From Ruminococcus sp. (lineage in GTDB: Bacteria; Bacillota; Clostridia; Oscillospirales; Ruminococcaceae): a stretch of DNA of 6,696 bases. How positions within the stretch are numbered: position 1 is the stretch's first letter; each line of letters opens with the position of its first letter. The translations under genes were made by a program, and so were the position numbers. This document shows positions 1-5,535 of the stretch, one piece after another. The stretch is taken from positions 1 through 6,696 of the forward strand of contig JAILFF010000110.1 of the NCBI GenBank assembly GCA_024697705.1. Reading direction: 5' to 3'. A model generated the notes under the pieces. The model was not told the origin of the DNA. It saw nothing but the letters and a program-made list of their open reading frames with translations, and made no database searches.

Positions 1-302
1 CGGTTGTCCTTTTCGACATCGGCAGTCATCATTCGCCAGCCGATACTCATTTCGCCGTCGCCCCAGCCCGCTAACGAAACGATAGTGTGTCCGCCGTTTT
101 CGCTGCCGCAGGAATAAAGATTGAGTGAATGATCGCCGACCGAAACGGGATTATAATATCCCGCCTCTTGCAGCTGCTTTTCGATCATACTCAGCTTGAT
201 GTGATAGACGATAGAAGTCGCTGTCAGCGTGACTGCAAGCAGTATTATCAGCACCAACAGAATGATGCCGATCACCTTTCCGATTTTTTTGAGAGCTTTC
301 AT
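1..302 (-). CDS. Membrane-anchored alpha/beta hydrolase, N-terminal fragment (3' end beyond window)
   Basis: Reading leftwards from ATG at 302-300, 100 codons are visible before the window edge. Residues 1-10 are basic (MKALKKIGKV). Residues 11-33 are a strongly hydrophobic helix (IGIILLVLIILLAV...), so the protein is probably anchored in the membrane with the rest outside the cytoplasm, either as an N-terminal anchor or an uncleaved signal. A short linker is followed by GYYNPVSVGDHSLNL (48-62) and then HTIVSLAGWGDGE (72-84), which fits strand beta-3 and the oxyanion loop of an alpha/beta hydrolase. The nucleophile elbow and the His lie outside the window. The family call rests mainly on the clear similarity to the longer hydrolase at 5536-6696, which has GYYEPVSVGDHSLNL at the equivalent place. 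The start is supported by AGAAGG eight bases upstream and a near-consensus promoter. Substrate unknown. Confidence 0.8.
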   Translation of the reverse strand, partial: MKALKKIGKVIGIILLVLIILLAVTLTATSIVYHIKLSMIEKQLQEAGYYNPVSVGDHSLNLYSCGSENGGHTIVSLAGWGDGEMSIGWRMMTADVEKDN

Positions 303-310
303 TTTGTCAG

Positions 311-316
311 CCTTCT
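311..316 (-). promoter_or_regulatory. Ribosome binding site of the left-hand hydrolase
   Basis: On the minus strand AGAAGG lies 8 bases before the ATG at 302-300. It fixes the start of the truncated hydrolase and places the hydrophobic helix at the very N-terminus. Confidence 0.75.
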
Positions 317-357
317 TTCTGCGTTATCCACAGTAATGCTATGCCAACGCTATGAAT

Positions 358-386
358 ATTATAGCACACGAAGAAACATTAGTCAA
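358..386 (-). promoter_or_regulatory. SigA-type promoter for the left-hand hydrolase
   Basis: On the minus strand TTGACT (386-381) and TATAAT (363-358) are separated by exactly 17 bases, and the -10 is preceded by TGC, an extended -10. Transcription should start near 351, giving a leader of about 50 bases that contains the AGAAGG site. This matches the housekeeping consensus at 11 of 12 positions. No operator overlapping it was recognised. Confidence 0.85.
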
Positions 387-419
387 TCAAAAAAATATCG
401 GATTTTTCTCTTTAAATCG

Positions 420-448
420 TTGATGACTGAATCGAGATGTGCTATAAT
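420..448 (+). promoter_or_regulatory. Rightward promoter P1 (distal candidate for the beta-galactosidase gene)
   Basis: TTGATG (420-425), a 17-base spacer and TATAAT (443-448) with TGC just before the -10 make a good SigA promoter. The start point would be near 455, leaving a leader of roughly 310 bases before the ATG at 766. It sits back-to-back with the leftward hydrolase promoter, the two -35 boxes being 33 bases apart. Nothing else lies downstream on this strand before the beta-galactosidase gene, so it either drives that gene with a long leader or makes a short untranslated RNA. Confidence 0.6.
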
Positions 449-584
449 AAATAGTGTAAAGCGCATCTTGAAACTTGTGCTTACAATATTTGTCATAATA
501 TACAAATCGTCGCATAGAATTTCGTTGTTCCTCACAAAGATGCATTGTTTCAGCCTTAAATGCAGCGCTTTTGTTTATTTTTAA

Positions 585-597
585 TGTAAATTTTACA
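585..597. promoter_or_regulatory. Perfect palindrome TGTAAATTTTACA, possible operator
   Basis: TGTAAA and TTTACA flank a single central T. The site lies 20 bases upstream of the proximal promoter -35 box, where an activator or repressor of the beta-galactosidase gene could bind. It resembles the half-sites of LacI-family operators but lacks the central CG of CcpA cre sites, so no regulator is named. In AT-rich DNA such a palindrome can arise by chance. Confidence 0.35.
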
Positions 598-617
598 CCA
601 TTTCTGCATTTTTTGGG

Positions 618-646
618 TTGCGTTTACGCTTATTTGTCTGTACAAT
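618..646 (+). promoter_or_regulatory. Rightward promoter P2 (proximal candidate for the beta-galactosidase gene)
   Basis: TTGCGT (618-623), 17 bases, then TACAAT (641-646), giving a start near 653 and a leader of about 113 bases. The -35 and -10 each deviate from consensus, which fits a promoter needing activation or open to regulation. A 10-bp palindrome lies over its -35 box. Together with the palindrome at 585-597 this makes it the more likely regulated promoter of the beta-galactosidase. Confidence 0.5.
620..629. promoter_or_regulatory. Palindrome GCGTTTACGC overlapping the P2 -35 box
   Basis: GCGT and ACGC flank TT; the site covers most of the -35 hexamer and the first bases of the spacer. 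A repressor bound here would block RNA polymerase. The inference rests on position and symmetry only; 8 of 10 bases are symmetric. Confidence 0.25.
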
Positions 647-713
647 ATTAGTAGTGTATTTTTATTTTTATTATGTGCTTGCTTAAATCAGGAAAAACTG
701 TGCAATTAAACCA

Positions 714-746
714 TGAGCCGAAGGCGGCATATTTGCCGACAGCTCA
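714..746 (+). other. Leader stem-loop just upstream of the ribosome binding site
   Basis: In the transcript TGAGC (714-718) pairs with GCTCA (742-746), and an inner helix CGGCA (725-729) pairs with TGCCG (734-738) around a TATT loop. The asymmetric internal loop is CGAAGG opposite ACA. The hairpin ends 8 bases before GGGAGG, so it could affect ribosome access or message stability. It did not match the core motifs of the common riboswitch classes considered (c-di-GMP-I, glycine, TPP, THF), although the CCGAAGGCGGCA part loosely recalls a glycine-riboswitch segment. Confidence 0.4.
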
Positions 747-754
747 AATTATCC

Positions 755-760
755 GGGAGG
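755..760 (+). promoter_or_regulatory. Ribosome binding site GGGAGG that fixes the beta-galactosidase start
   Basis: GGGAGG ends 5 bases before ATG at 766. This decides between that ATG and an in-frame ATG at 673, which has no such site and would bury the signal peptide 31 residues inside the protein. Confidence 0.85.
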
Positions 761-765
761 TCTAT

Positions 766-849
766 ATGAAAAAAAAGAGCATACTTTTCGTGTCAGCACT
801 CATGCTGACTCAGTCATTGAACGGCTTCGCTCCGCAGACAGCTTCTGCG
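766..849 (+). other. Signal peptide of the beta-galactosidase
   Basis: Residues 1-28 show a Lys-rich start (MKKKS), a hydrophobic core (ILFVSALML) and a TASA-A cleavage region with Ala-Ser-Ala at 26-28. Cleavage after residue 28 or 29 by type I signal peptidase is expected. There is no lipobox Cys, so it is not a lipoprotein. Confidence 0.85.
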
Positions 850-3800
850 GCTGATGTGACCTTCACTCACAAGGAATGGTCGGGTCAGTCGGGTGCAGAG
901 GACGTTTTCGCCGTGAACCGCGAAGCCGCTTCCTGTAACCCCGTACCCTTTCAGGACGACGCTTCCGCCGTAAACGCCGTATGGAATTACAACGACCGTG
1001 AAAAGTCCGATTATCTCCAAATGCTTACGGGCGAAAACGAGGACTGGGAACTGACAGTCGTTCAGAACGATGATGAGGCTGCTCCCTACCGCTGGGGCGG
1101 CTTCATGAACGCCGATTATCAGGGCAAGGAAGGCGACGGCTGGAAGACCGTTCAGCTGCCGAAAAGCTGGACTGCTCTCGGGTTCGATCATTCTATCTAT
1201 ACAAATATCGGCGAGCCCTGGCAGAGCGACTACGACCCGTGGGTGACTTGTCCTTTGGCTCCGACAAAGTATAATCCCGTGGGACTTTACCGCAAGAAGT
1301 TCACCCTCGACAGCGCCATGCGGCAGAGCGGCAGACGTGTCTATATACAGCTTGACGGCGTTGAATCCGCTTATTATGTGTACATAAACGGCAAACAGGT
1401 GGGGTACAGCGAGGACAGCTTCAGCCCTCACCGCTTCGACATCACCGATTATCTTACAGACGGCGAGAACATTCTCGCTGTTGAAGTGCATAAATTCTGC
1501 GACGGCACCTGGTTCGAGGATCAGGACATGATATACGACGGCGGTATCTTCCGCGACGTTTTCCTCGTGAGCGCTCCCGACGTGCAGATAAGCGACTATA
1601 CCGTGTGTACCGACCTTGACAACAGCTACGAAAACGCATGGCTGAATTTATGTATAGACGTAAGAAACCTCACCGGAATTGCACGAAACGGCTGGACGCT
1701 CGAAGCCGCCGCCTTCGACGAAGCGGGCAACAATATCTTGGGCGACGCATATACTTCCGTGGACGCTCTCGGCGCGGGCAAAACAGGCACTTATTCTATC
1801 ATTACATTTGTAACGTCGCCAAAGCTCTGGTCGGCTGAAACGCCCAATATCTACGCGCTCGTGCTCACTCTCAAAGACGAAAACGGCAATGTCAAGGAAA
1901 AGGTCTCGACGCAGCTCGGCTTCCGCGAGATAGGCTTTACTCCGACGGCTGTTGACGGCGGCTACAACGTTACCACGCAGCAGTGGAAGCCGATAACGAT
2001 AAACGGCAAGCGGCTTCTGCTCAAAGGCGTGAACCGTCACGATTCCGACCCCTTCTACGGAAAAGCCGTACCGCAGGAGACTATGGAGGAAGACGTCCGC
2101 CTGATGCAGAAATACAACATCAACGCCATACGCACCTCCCATTACAGCAACGATTCCTACCTCTACTGGTTCTGCAACAAGTACGGTATGTACATGATGG
2201 GCGAGACGAATATGGAGTGTCACGCTTTGCAGGACGGCAAGAACAACGACACAAAGGCGCTGTTCTACGAGCTGGCTATGGACAGAACGGAGACCGCATA
2301 CAAGCGCCTGAAAAACAATCCCGCCATCGTTTCGTGGTCGATAGGAAACGAAATGGGCTACACGGGCAACCCGAACGACGCGGGCGGAATGTTCAGGGAT
2401 ATGATATGGTATTTCAAGAGGAACGACCCCTTCCGTCCCGTTCACAGCGAGGGACAGCACTTCGGCATGGGCGTTGACATGGGCAGCGATATGTATCCCG
2501 GCTCGGACGTTATCCGCTACAACGCGGGAGACGGCAAGATGCCTTATGTAATGTGCGAATACGACCACGCTATGGGCAATTCCGTAGGCGCTTTGAAGGA
2601 ATACTGGGACGTTATAAGAAGCTCCGACAATATGCTCGGCGGCTTCATCTGGGACTGGGTTGACCAGTCGAGAGCCGTATCGCTTCCCTACGGCGGCTGG
2701 GACTACTACTCCGAGAGCTACGCCCACAAGAACCTCTACTCAGACAAGAGCCGCGGCAAGTTCTTCGGCTACGGCGGCGACTGGGGCGACAAGCCGAACG
2801 ACAACAGCTTCTGCGAGAACGGTATCGTCTGCCCCGACAGAACGCCTCAGCCCGAAGCCGACGAGGTGAGATATCAGTATCAGAGCTTCTGGTTCTCCGC
2901 AAACGCGGGGCAGCTCGCCAATAATACCGTGTCGGTATACAACGAAAACAACTTCCTCGATCTCAGCGATTTCACCGTTGAGTGGAAGCTTCTGAAAAAC
3001 GGCACCGCGATAGACGGCGGCACGATAAAGAACGCCGAGTGCGCACCTCTGACAAGGGCGAACCTGACCGTTCCGTTCAAGCTCCCCAAGAATTACTTAT
3101 CGGGCGACGAGTTCATACTCGATATCTCGGTAAAGACGAAGAAGTCAACCGACCTTCTCCCGTCGGGGACCGAGGTAGCATACGAGCAGATAGCTCTCGA
3201 TTCCGCGGGCAGCTCCGCAAAATACGACGGCGGCGACGCAGTTCTTACCATAGTTGACGCGGGTAACGTATACGTGCCTACCAACAACCATAACGAATTC
3301 AACTTCGCCATAAGCAAGTCCACGGGTCTTATGGAAAAGTATTCTTACAAGGGCTCGATGCTCATTCAGAACGGTCCGACTCCCAATTTCTGGCGCGGAA
3401 ATGTGGAAAACGATACGGGCTGGGGCGCAAAGAACCTCTATGACAAAGCATGGGAAAACGCTATGCAGGGCGCAAAGGTTACAGGTATGGAAACAGGCGA
3501 CGCGGCTGACGGAGCAAAGACCGTTACCTCGCACCTTGAGCTCCCAAACGCGGGCGGCACTAAGGTGGATATCGTCTATACCATCTACCCGGACGGACGG
3601 GTAAACGTAAACTTCAATGTTGACGCTGCAAAATCGGGTCTCGGGAACTTCCTCCGCGTGGGCTCGATGATGACGCTGCCCGAAGGCTCGGAGCAGCTCG
3701 CATGGTACGGCAACAAGACCGAGAGCTTCAACGACCGCAAGACGGGCGGTCGGCAGGGTATATGGGAGAGCACCGTTTCGGAGCAGTATTTCCCGTATCT

Positions 3801-5349
3801 TAAGGCTGACGACTGCGGAAACCTCACCGACGTCAAGTGGATAGCTGTCAAGAACAAGGCGAACAATACGAGCCTTCTTATCGCCGCAAACGGCACCGTC
3901 GAAGCAAGCGCTCTGCACTTCTACCCCGAAGACCTCCAGAAGGCTGACCATGTATTCAAGCTTTCCCCGAGAAAGGAGACGATCTTAAGCGTTGACTACG
4001 GCTCGATGGGAACGGGAAGCGCTACCTGCGGACAAGGTACGCTCGAAAAGTATCGCCTGCCTTCAAGCAGGACTTACAGCTGGAGCTACACCATCATTCC
4101 CGTAGACACCGATTCGGACAGCAAAGCGCTTTCCGCCACCGCCGCACAGCTCCGCTCGGACGGCGTAAGCATACAGGACAAGAGCTCCAACGCGCTGACG
4201 ATACCCGTGAAAGCGCCCGCTTCGCTCAAAACCACCGCCGACGGAAACGCGGTATCGGGTTCGCTTTCGATACCTTCGTCGAACAGTATCGGCAGCTCTC
4301 TTGAAGGCAAGCACTCGTTCACCGTGGAAGCCGAATTCGTCCCCACGGGCGAGCCGCAATTCAACATGATAGCAAGCAAGGGCGACCATGCTTTCGGACT
4401 CAGAACGGAAAAAGGTATGCTTTACTTCTTTGTTCATGCAGGCGGAGCATGGCGTACCGTATCGTACAACAGAGACACCGACGCATCTTCGGGCTGGCTC
4501 GGAAAGAAGCATCAGATGGCGGGTATTTACGACGCGGACACCGACACCATAAAGCTCTACTGCGACGGAAAGATACTTGCGGAAAAGAGCACGGGCACCA
4601 CAGCGGGCGTGACCTCGTCCTCGTATGACTTAACGCTCGGAGCCTGCCCCGAAACGGGACGTTCCTCAATGGCGGATTTCTATGAATTCCGTGTTTACAG
4701 CAAGGCTCTCACCGAAAGCGAGCTTGCTTCGCAGAATACCTCTTCACCCGCATATGCCCCCGACAGCAGGTATGTTCAGCTTTGGCTGGATTTCGATAAT
4801 GTTGTTACGCCAGCACTGCCGAATCCGACGGTTTCCTACGAAGCGGGCGAAGGCGCCGTAAAGCTCGATTGGACTAAGGTCACGGGCGCTGAAAAGTACG
4901 GCATTGCGGTATATGAGAGCGGCGGCTGGAAGAATGTTGCCGAGTGTTCGGACACTTCCTACACGCTGAAAAACCTGAAAGCGGGCACAAATTACAAGGT
5001 GGCTGTTATCGCTAAGGTAAACGGCGCATGGAACAGGGATTTCTCGAACGCGATAACGGTAACGCCCAAAACAAGCAACGAGAACAGATACCCCGTTGTC
5101 ACCGCGGAAGTCTCGGGCAGACAGTTCCGTCTGAAATGGACGTCAGTCTCGGGTGCCGAGAAGTACGGCATAGCGTTATATCAGAACGGAAAATGGAGGG
5201 TAAAAGCCCAGTTTGCCAAAAATGTAACGACTTTCACCTCGCCTAAGATGAAGACCGGTTCTTACAGAATGGTAGTCTGCGCCAAGGTGAACGGCGAATG
5301 GGATACAAGCAGTCTCAGCAAAAGAGCGGTCACCGTTAAAATAGTATGA
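766..5349 (+). CDS. Secreted multidomain GH2 beta-galactosidase (LacZ-type) with LamG-like and FN3 modules
   Basis: This 1527-residue exported enzyme should hydrolyse terminal beta-D-galactosides outside the cell by the retaining GH2 mechanism. Order: signal peptide 1-28/29; GH2 jelly-roll about 100-270 (DGxWFEDQDM, GGIFRDVFLV); Ig-like about 275-388; TIM barrel about 390-705; beta-sandwich about 705-830; Bgal_small_N-type domain about 840-1113; linker; LamG/concanavalin-like about 1166-1345; two FN3 repeats about 1352-1434 and 1442-1527. Barrel landmarks are GVNRHDSDP (421-429), acid/base Glu529 in SWSIGNEMG, nucleophile Glu598 in MCEYDHAMGNS, IWDWVDQS (628-635) and GGDWGD (670-675). Glu484, His486 and Glu529 correspond to the E. 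coli magnesium ligands. E. coli LacZ has 1024 residues; the excess is the signal and C-terminal modules. No dockerin, LPXTG or C-terminal membrane helix is seen, so surface attachment is unclear. The gene stands alone, divergent from one hydrolase and convergent with another. The beta-galactosidase call is strong; the natural glycan is unknown. Confidence 0.95.
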   Translation: MKKKSILFVSALMLTQSLNGFAPQTASAADVTFTHKEWSGQSGAEDVFAVNREAASCNPVPFQDDASAVNAVWNYNDREKSDYLQMLTGENEDWELTVVQNDDEAAPYRWGGFMNADYQGKEGDGWKTVQLPKSWTALGFDHSIYTNIGEPWQSDYDPWVTCPLAPTKYNPVGLYRKKFTLDSAMRQSGRRVYIQLDGVESAYYVYINGKQVGYSEDSFSPHRFDITDYLTDGENILAVEVHKFCDGTWFEDQDMIYDGGIFRDVFLVSAPDVQISDYTVCTDLDNSYENAWLNLCIDVRNLTGIARNGWTLEAAAFDEAGNNILGDAYTSVDALGAGKTGTYSIITFVTSPKLWSAETPNIYALVLTLKDENGNVKEKVSTQLGFREIGFTPTAVDGGYNVTTQQWKPITINGKRLLLKGVNRHDSDPFYGKAVPQETMEEDVRLMQKYNINAIRTSHYSNDSYLYWFCNKYGMYMMGETNMECHALQDGKNNDTKALFYELAMDRTETAYKRLKNNPAIVSWSIGNEMGYTGNPNDAGGMFRDMIWYFKRNDPFRPVHSEGQHFGMGVDMGSDMYPGSDVIRYNAGDGKMPYVMCEYDHAMGNSVGALKEYWDVIRSSDNMLGGFIWDWVDQSRAVSLPYGGWDYYSESYAHKNLYSDKSRGKFFGYGGDWGDKPNDNSFCENGIVCPDRTPQPEADEVRYQYQSFWFSANAGQLANNTVSVYNENNFLDLSDFTVEWKLLKNGTAIDGGTIKNAECAPLTRANLTVPFKLPKNYLSGDEFILDISVKTKKSTDLLPSGTEVAYEQIALDSAGSSAKYDGGDAVLTIVDAGNVYVPTNNHNEFNFAISKSTGLMEKYSYKGSMLIQNGPTPNFWRGNVENDTGWGAKNLYDKAWENAMQGAKVTGMETGDAADGAKTVTSHLELPNAGGTKVDIVYTIYPDGRVNVNFNVDAAKSGLGNFLRVGSMMTLPEGSEQLAWYGNKTESFNDRKTGGRQGIWESTVSEQYFPYLKADDCGNLTDVKWIAVKNKANNTSLLIAANGTVEASALHFYPEDLQKADHVFKLSPRKETILSVDYGSMGTGSATCGQGTLEKYRLPSSRTYSWSYTIIPVDTDSDSKALSATAAQLRSDGVSIQDKSSNALTIPVKAPASLKTTADGNAVSGSLSIPSSNSIGSSLEGKHSFTVEAEFVPTGEPQFNMIASKGDHAFGLRTEKGMLYFFVHAGGAWRTVSYNRDTDASSGWLGKKHQMAGIYDADTDTIKLYCDGKILAEKSTGTTAGVTSSSYDLTLGACPETGRSSMADFYEFRVYSKALTESELASQNTSSPAYAPDSRYVQLWLDFDNVVTPALPNPTVSYEAGEGAVKLDWTKVTGAEKYGIAVYESGGWKNVAECSDTSYTLKNLKAGTNYKVAVIAKVNGAWNRDFSNAITVTPKTSNENRYPVVTAEVSGRQFRLKWTSVSGAEKYGIALYQNGKWRVKAQFAKNVTTFTSPKMKTGSYRMVVCAKVNGEWDTSSLSKRAVTVKIV
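4261..4800 (+). other. LamG/concanavalin-like jelly-roll module of the beta-galactosidase
   Basis: Residues about 1166-1345 follow the pattern of LamG-like (Laminin_G_3 type) modules: HSFTVEAEF near the start, a MIASKGDHAFGLR strand pair, KKHQMAGIYDADTDTIKLYCDGKIL in the middle, and FYEFRVYSKALTESEL at the end, the usual 'F.E.R.Y..AL...E' closing signature. Such modules on secreted glycosidases often bind carbohydrate or act as spacers; the ligand here cannot be read from sequence. Confidence 0.75.
4819..5067 (+). repeat. FN3 repeat 1 of the beta-galactosidase
   Basis: Residues about 1352-1434 form a fibronectin type III-like fold, with VKLDWTKVTGAEKYGIAVY, SYTLKNLKAGTNYKVAVIAKVNGAW and a closing AITVTPK. 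It shares GAEKYGIAxY and AKVNGxW with the next repeat. Probably a spacer or surface-interaction module. Confidence 0.8.
5089..5346 (+). repeat. FN3 repeat 2 of the beta-galactosidase (C-terminal end)
   Basis: Residues about 1442-1527 repeat the preceding module: FRLKWTSVSGAEKYGIALYQNGKW, then GSYRMVVCAKVNGEW and AVTVKIV at the very C-terminus. The two copies are clearly related but diverged at both protein and DNA level, so the duplication is not recent. The protein ends on this module, with no anchor after it. Confidence 0.8.
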
Positions 5350-5374
5350 CCCGAAATTCGCTTCGGAAAAGCAT

Positions 5375-5412
5375 AAAAAAAAATACCGGCAGTTTCTTCG
5401 GAGACTGCCGGT
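5375..5412 (-). terminator. Intrinsic terminator in the convergent spacer, oriented for the right-hand hydrolase
   Basis: A 12-bp stem (5385-5396 with 5401-5412, one G-T wobble) closes a TTCG tetraloop held by C-G, an exceptionally stable hairpin. On the minus strand it is followed one base later by nine T (complement of the A run 5375-5383), the classic factor-independent arrangement for transcripts coming from the hydrolase at 5536-6696. On the plus strand the hairpin is followed by TGCTGTTGTA, a poor T-run, so termination of the beta-galactosidase message here would be weaker, though the hairpin could still define and protect its 3' end. Confidence 0.85.
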
Positions 5413-5535
5413 TGCTGTTGTAAAAAAATCACAAATATCATCAAATACAAAATCTTTATGTGCAGATTTGCCTTAATTCTGTTTCAAGCAAACGAAAAAA
5501 CCTCTTTCCATAAGTATGCGGACAGGTCTGATATT
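5413..5535. other. Short convergent spacer, no gene seen
   Basis: These 123 bases lie between the terminator hairpin and the stop codon of the right-hand hydrolase. They form the 3' untranslated part of its message. No second terminator, RNA gene or repeat was recognised. Confidence 0.6.

Larger units (their letters stand above)
357..449. repeat. 12-bp inverted repeat formed by two divergent -10 regions
   Basis: TATTATAGCACA at 357-368 is the exact reverse complement of TGTGCTATAATA at 438-449, with 69 bases between. Each arm is the extended -10 element of one of two back-to-back promoters. The symmetry may simply reflect two strong promoters sharing the same optimal sequence, or a duplicated control element. 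Confidence 0.7.
303..765. other. Divergent intergenic control region
   Basis: This 463-base AT-rich spacer separates the leftward hydrolase from the rightward beta-galactosidase. It holds no credible protein gene: the only sizeable plus-strand reading frame starts inside the hydrolase at 129, has no ribosome binding site and resembles nothing. What it does hold is one leftward promoter, two candidate rightward promoters, a 12-bp inverted repeat, two short palindromes, a leader hairpin and the ribosome binding site of the beta-galactosidase, each listed separately. Confidence 0.8.

Noticed and set aside
541..582. Intrinsic terminator between the two rightward promoters
   Set aside because: The stem is only six AT-rich base pairs with a 12-base loop and an interrupted T-run, too weak to list as a terminator; kept only as a possibility in the leader finding.
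129..584. Plus-strand reading frame of 151 codons across the left hydrolase and spacer
   Set aside because: It starts inside the opposite-strand hydrolase, has no ribosome binding site, crosses both -10 elements, and its product has no recognisable composition or domain.
585..597. CcpA cre site
   Set aside because: The palindrome lacks the central CG required by the cre consensus. TGTAAAGCGC at 455-464 was also considered and fails for the same reason.
660..760. Known riboswitch in the beta-galactosidase leader
   Set aside because: The conserved cores of c-di-GMP-I, glycine, TPP and THF riboswitches are not present; only a loose resemblance to one glycine-riboswitch segment was seen.
673..765. 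In-frame upstream ATG that would lengthen the beta-galactosidase by 31 residues
   Set aside because: No ribosome binding site precedes it and it would place the signal peptide internally; ATG at 766 has GGGAGG at ideal spacing.
1648..2727. Long minus-strand reading frame (359 codons) inside the beta-galactosidase gene
   Set aside because: It is antisense to the conserved GH2 barrel, which fully explains the constraint, and its product shows no domain features. The same applies to the other antisense and out-of-frame stretches across 814-5246.
5089..5349. Dockerin, LPXTG sortase signal or C-terminal membrane anchor on the beta-galactosidase
   Set aside because: No duplicated calcium-loop Asp/Asn pattern, no LPXTG and no hydrophobic tail are present; the protein ends within the second FN3 repeat.
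5347..5366. CCGAA/TTCGG hairpin right after the beta-galactosidase stop codon
   Set aside because: Five base pairs with a six-base loop followed by A, not T, so it does not form an intrinsic terminator on the plus strand.
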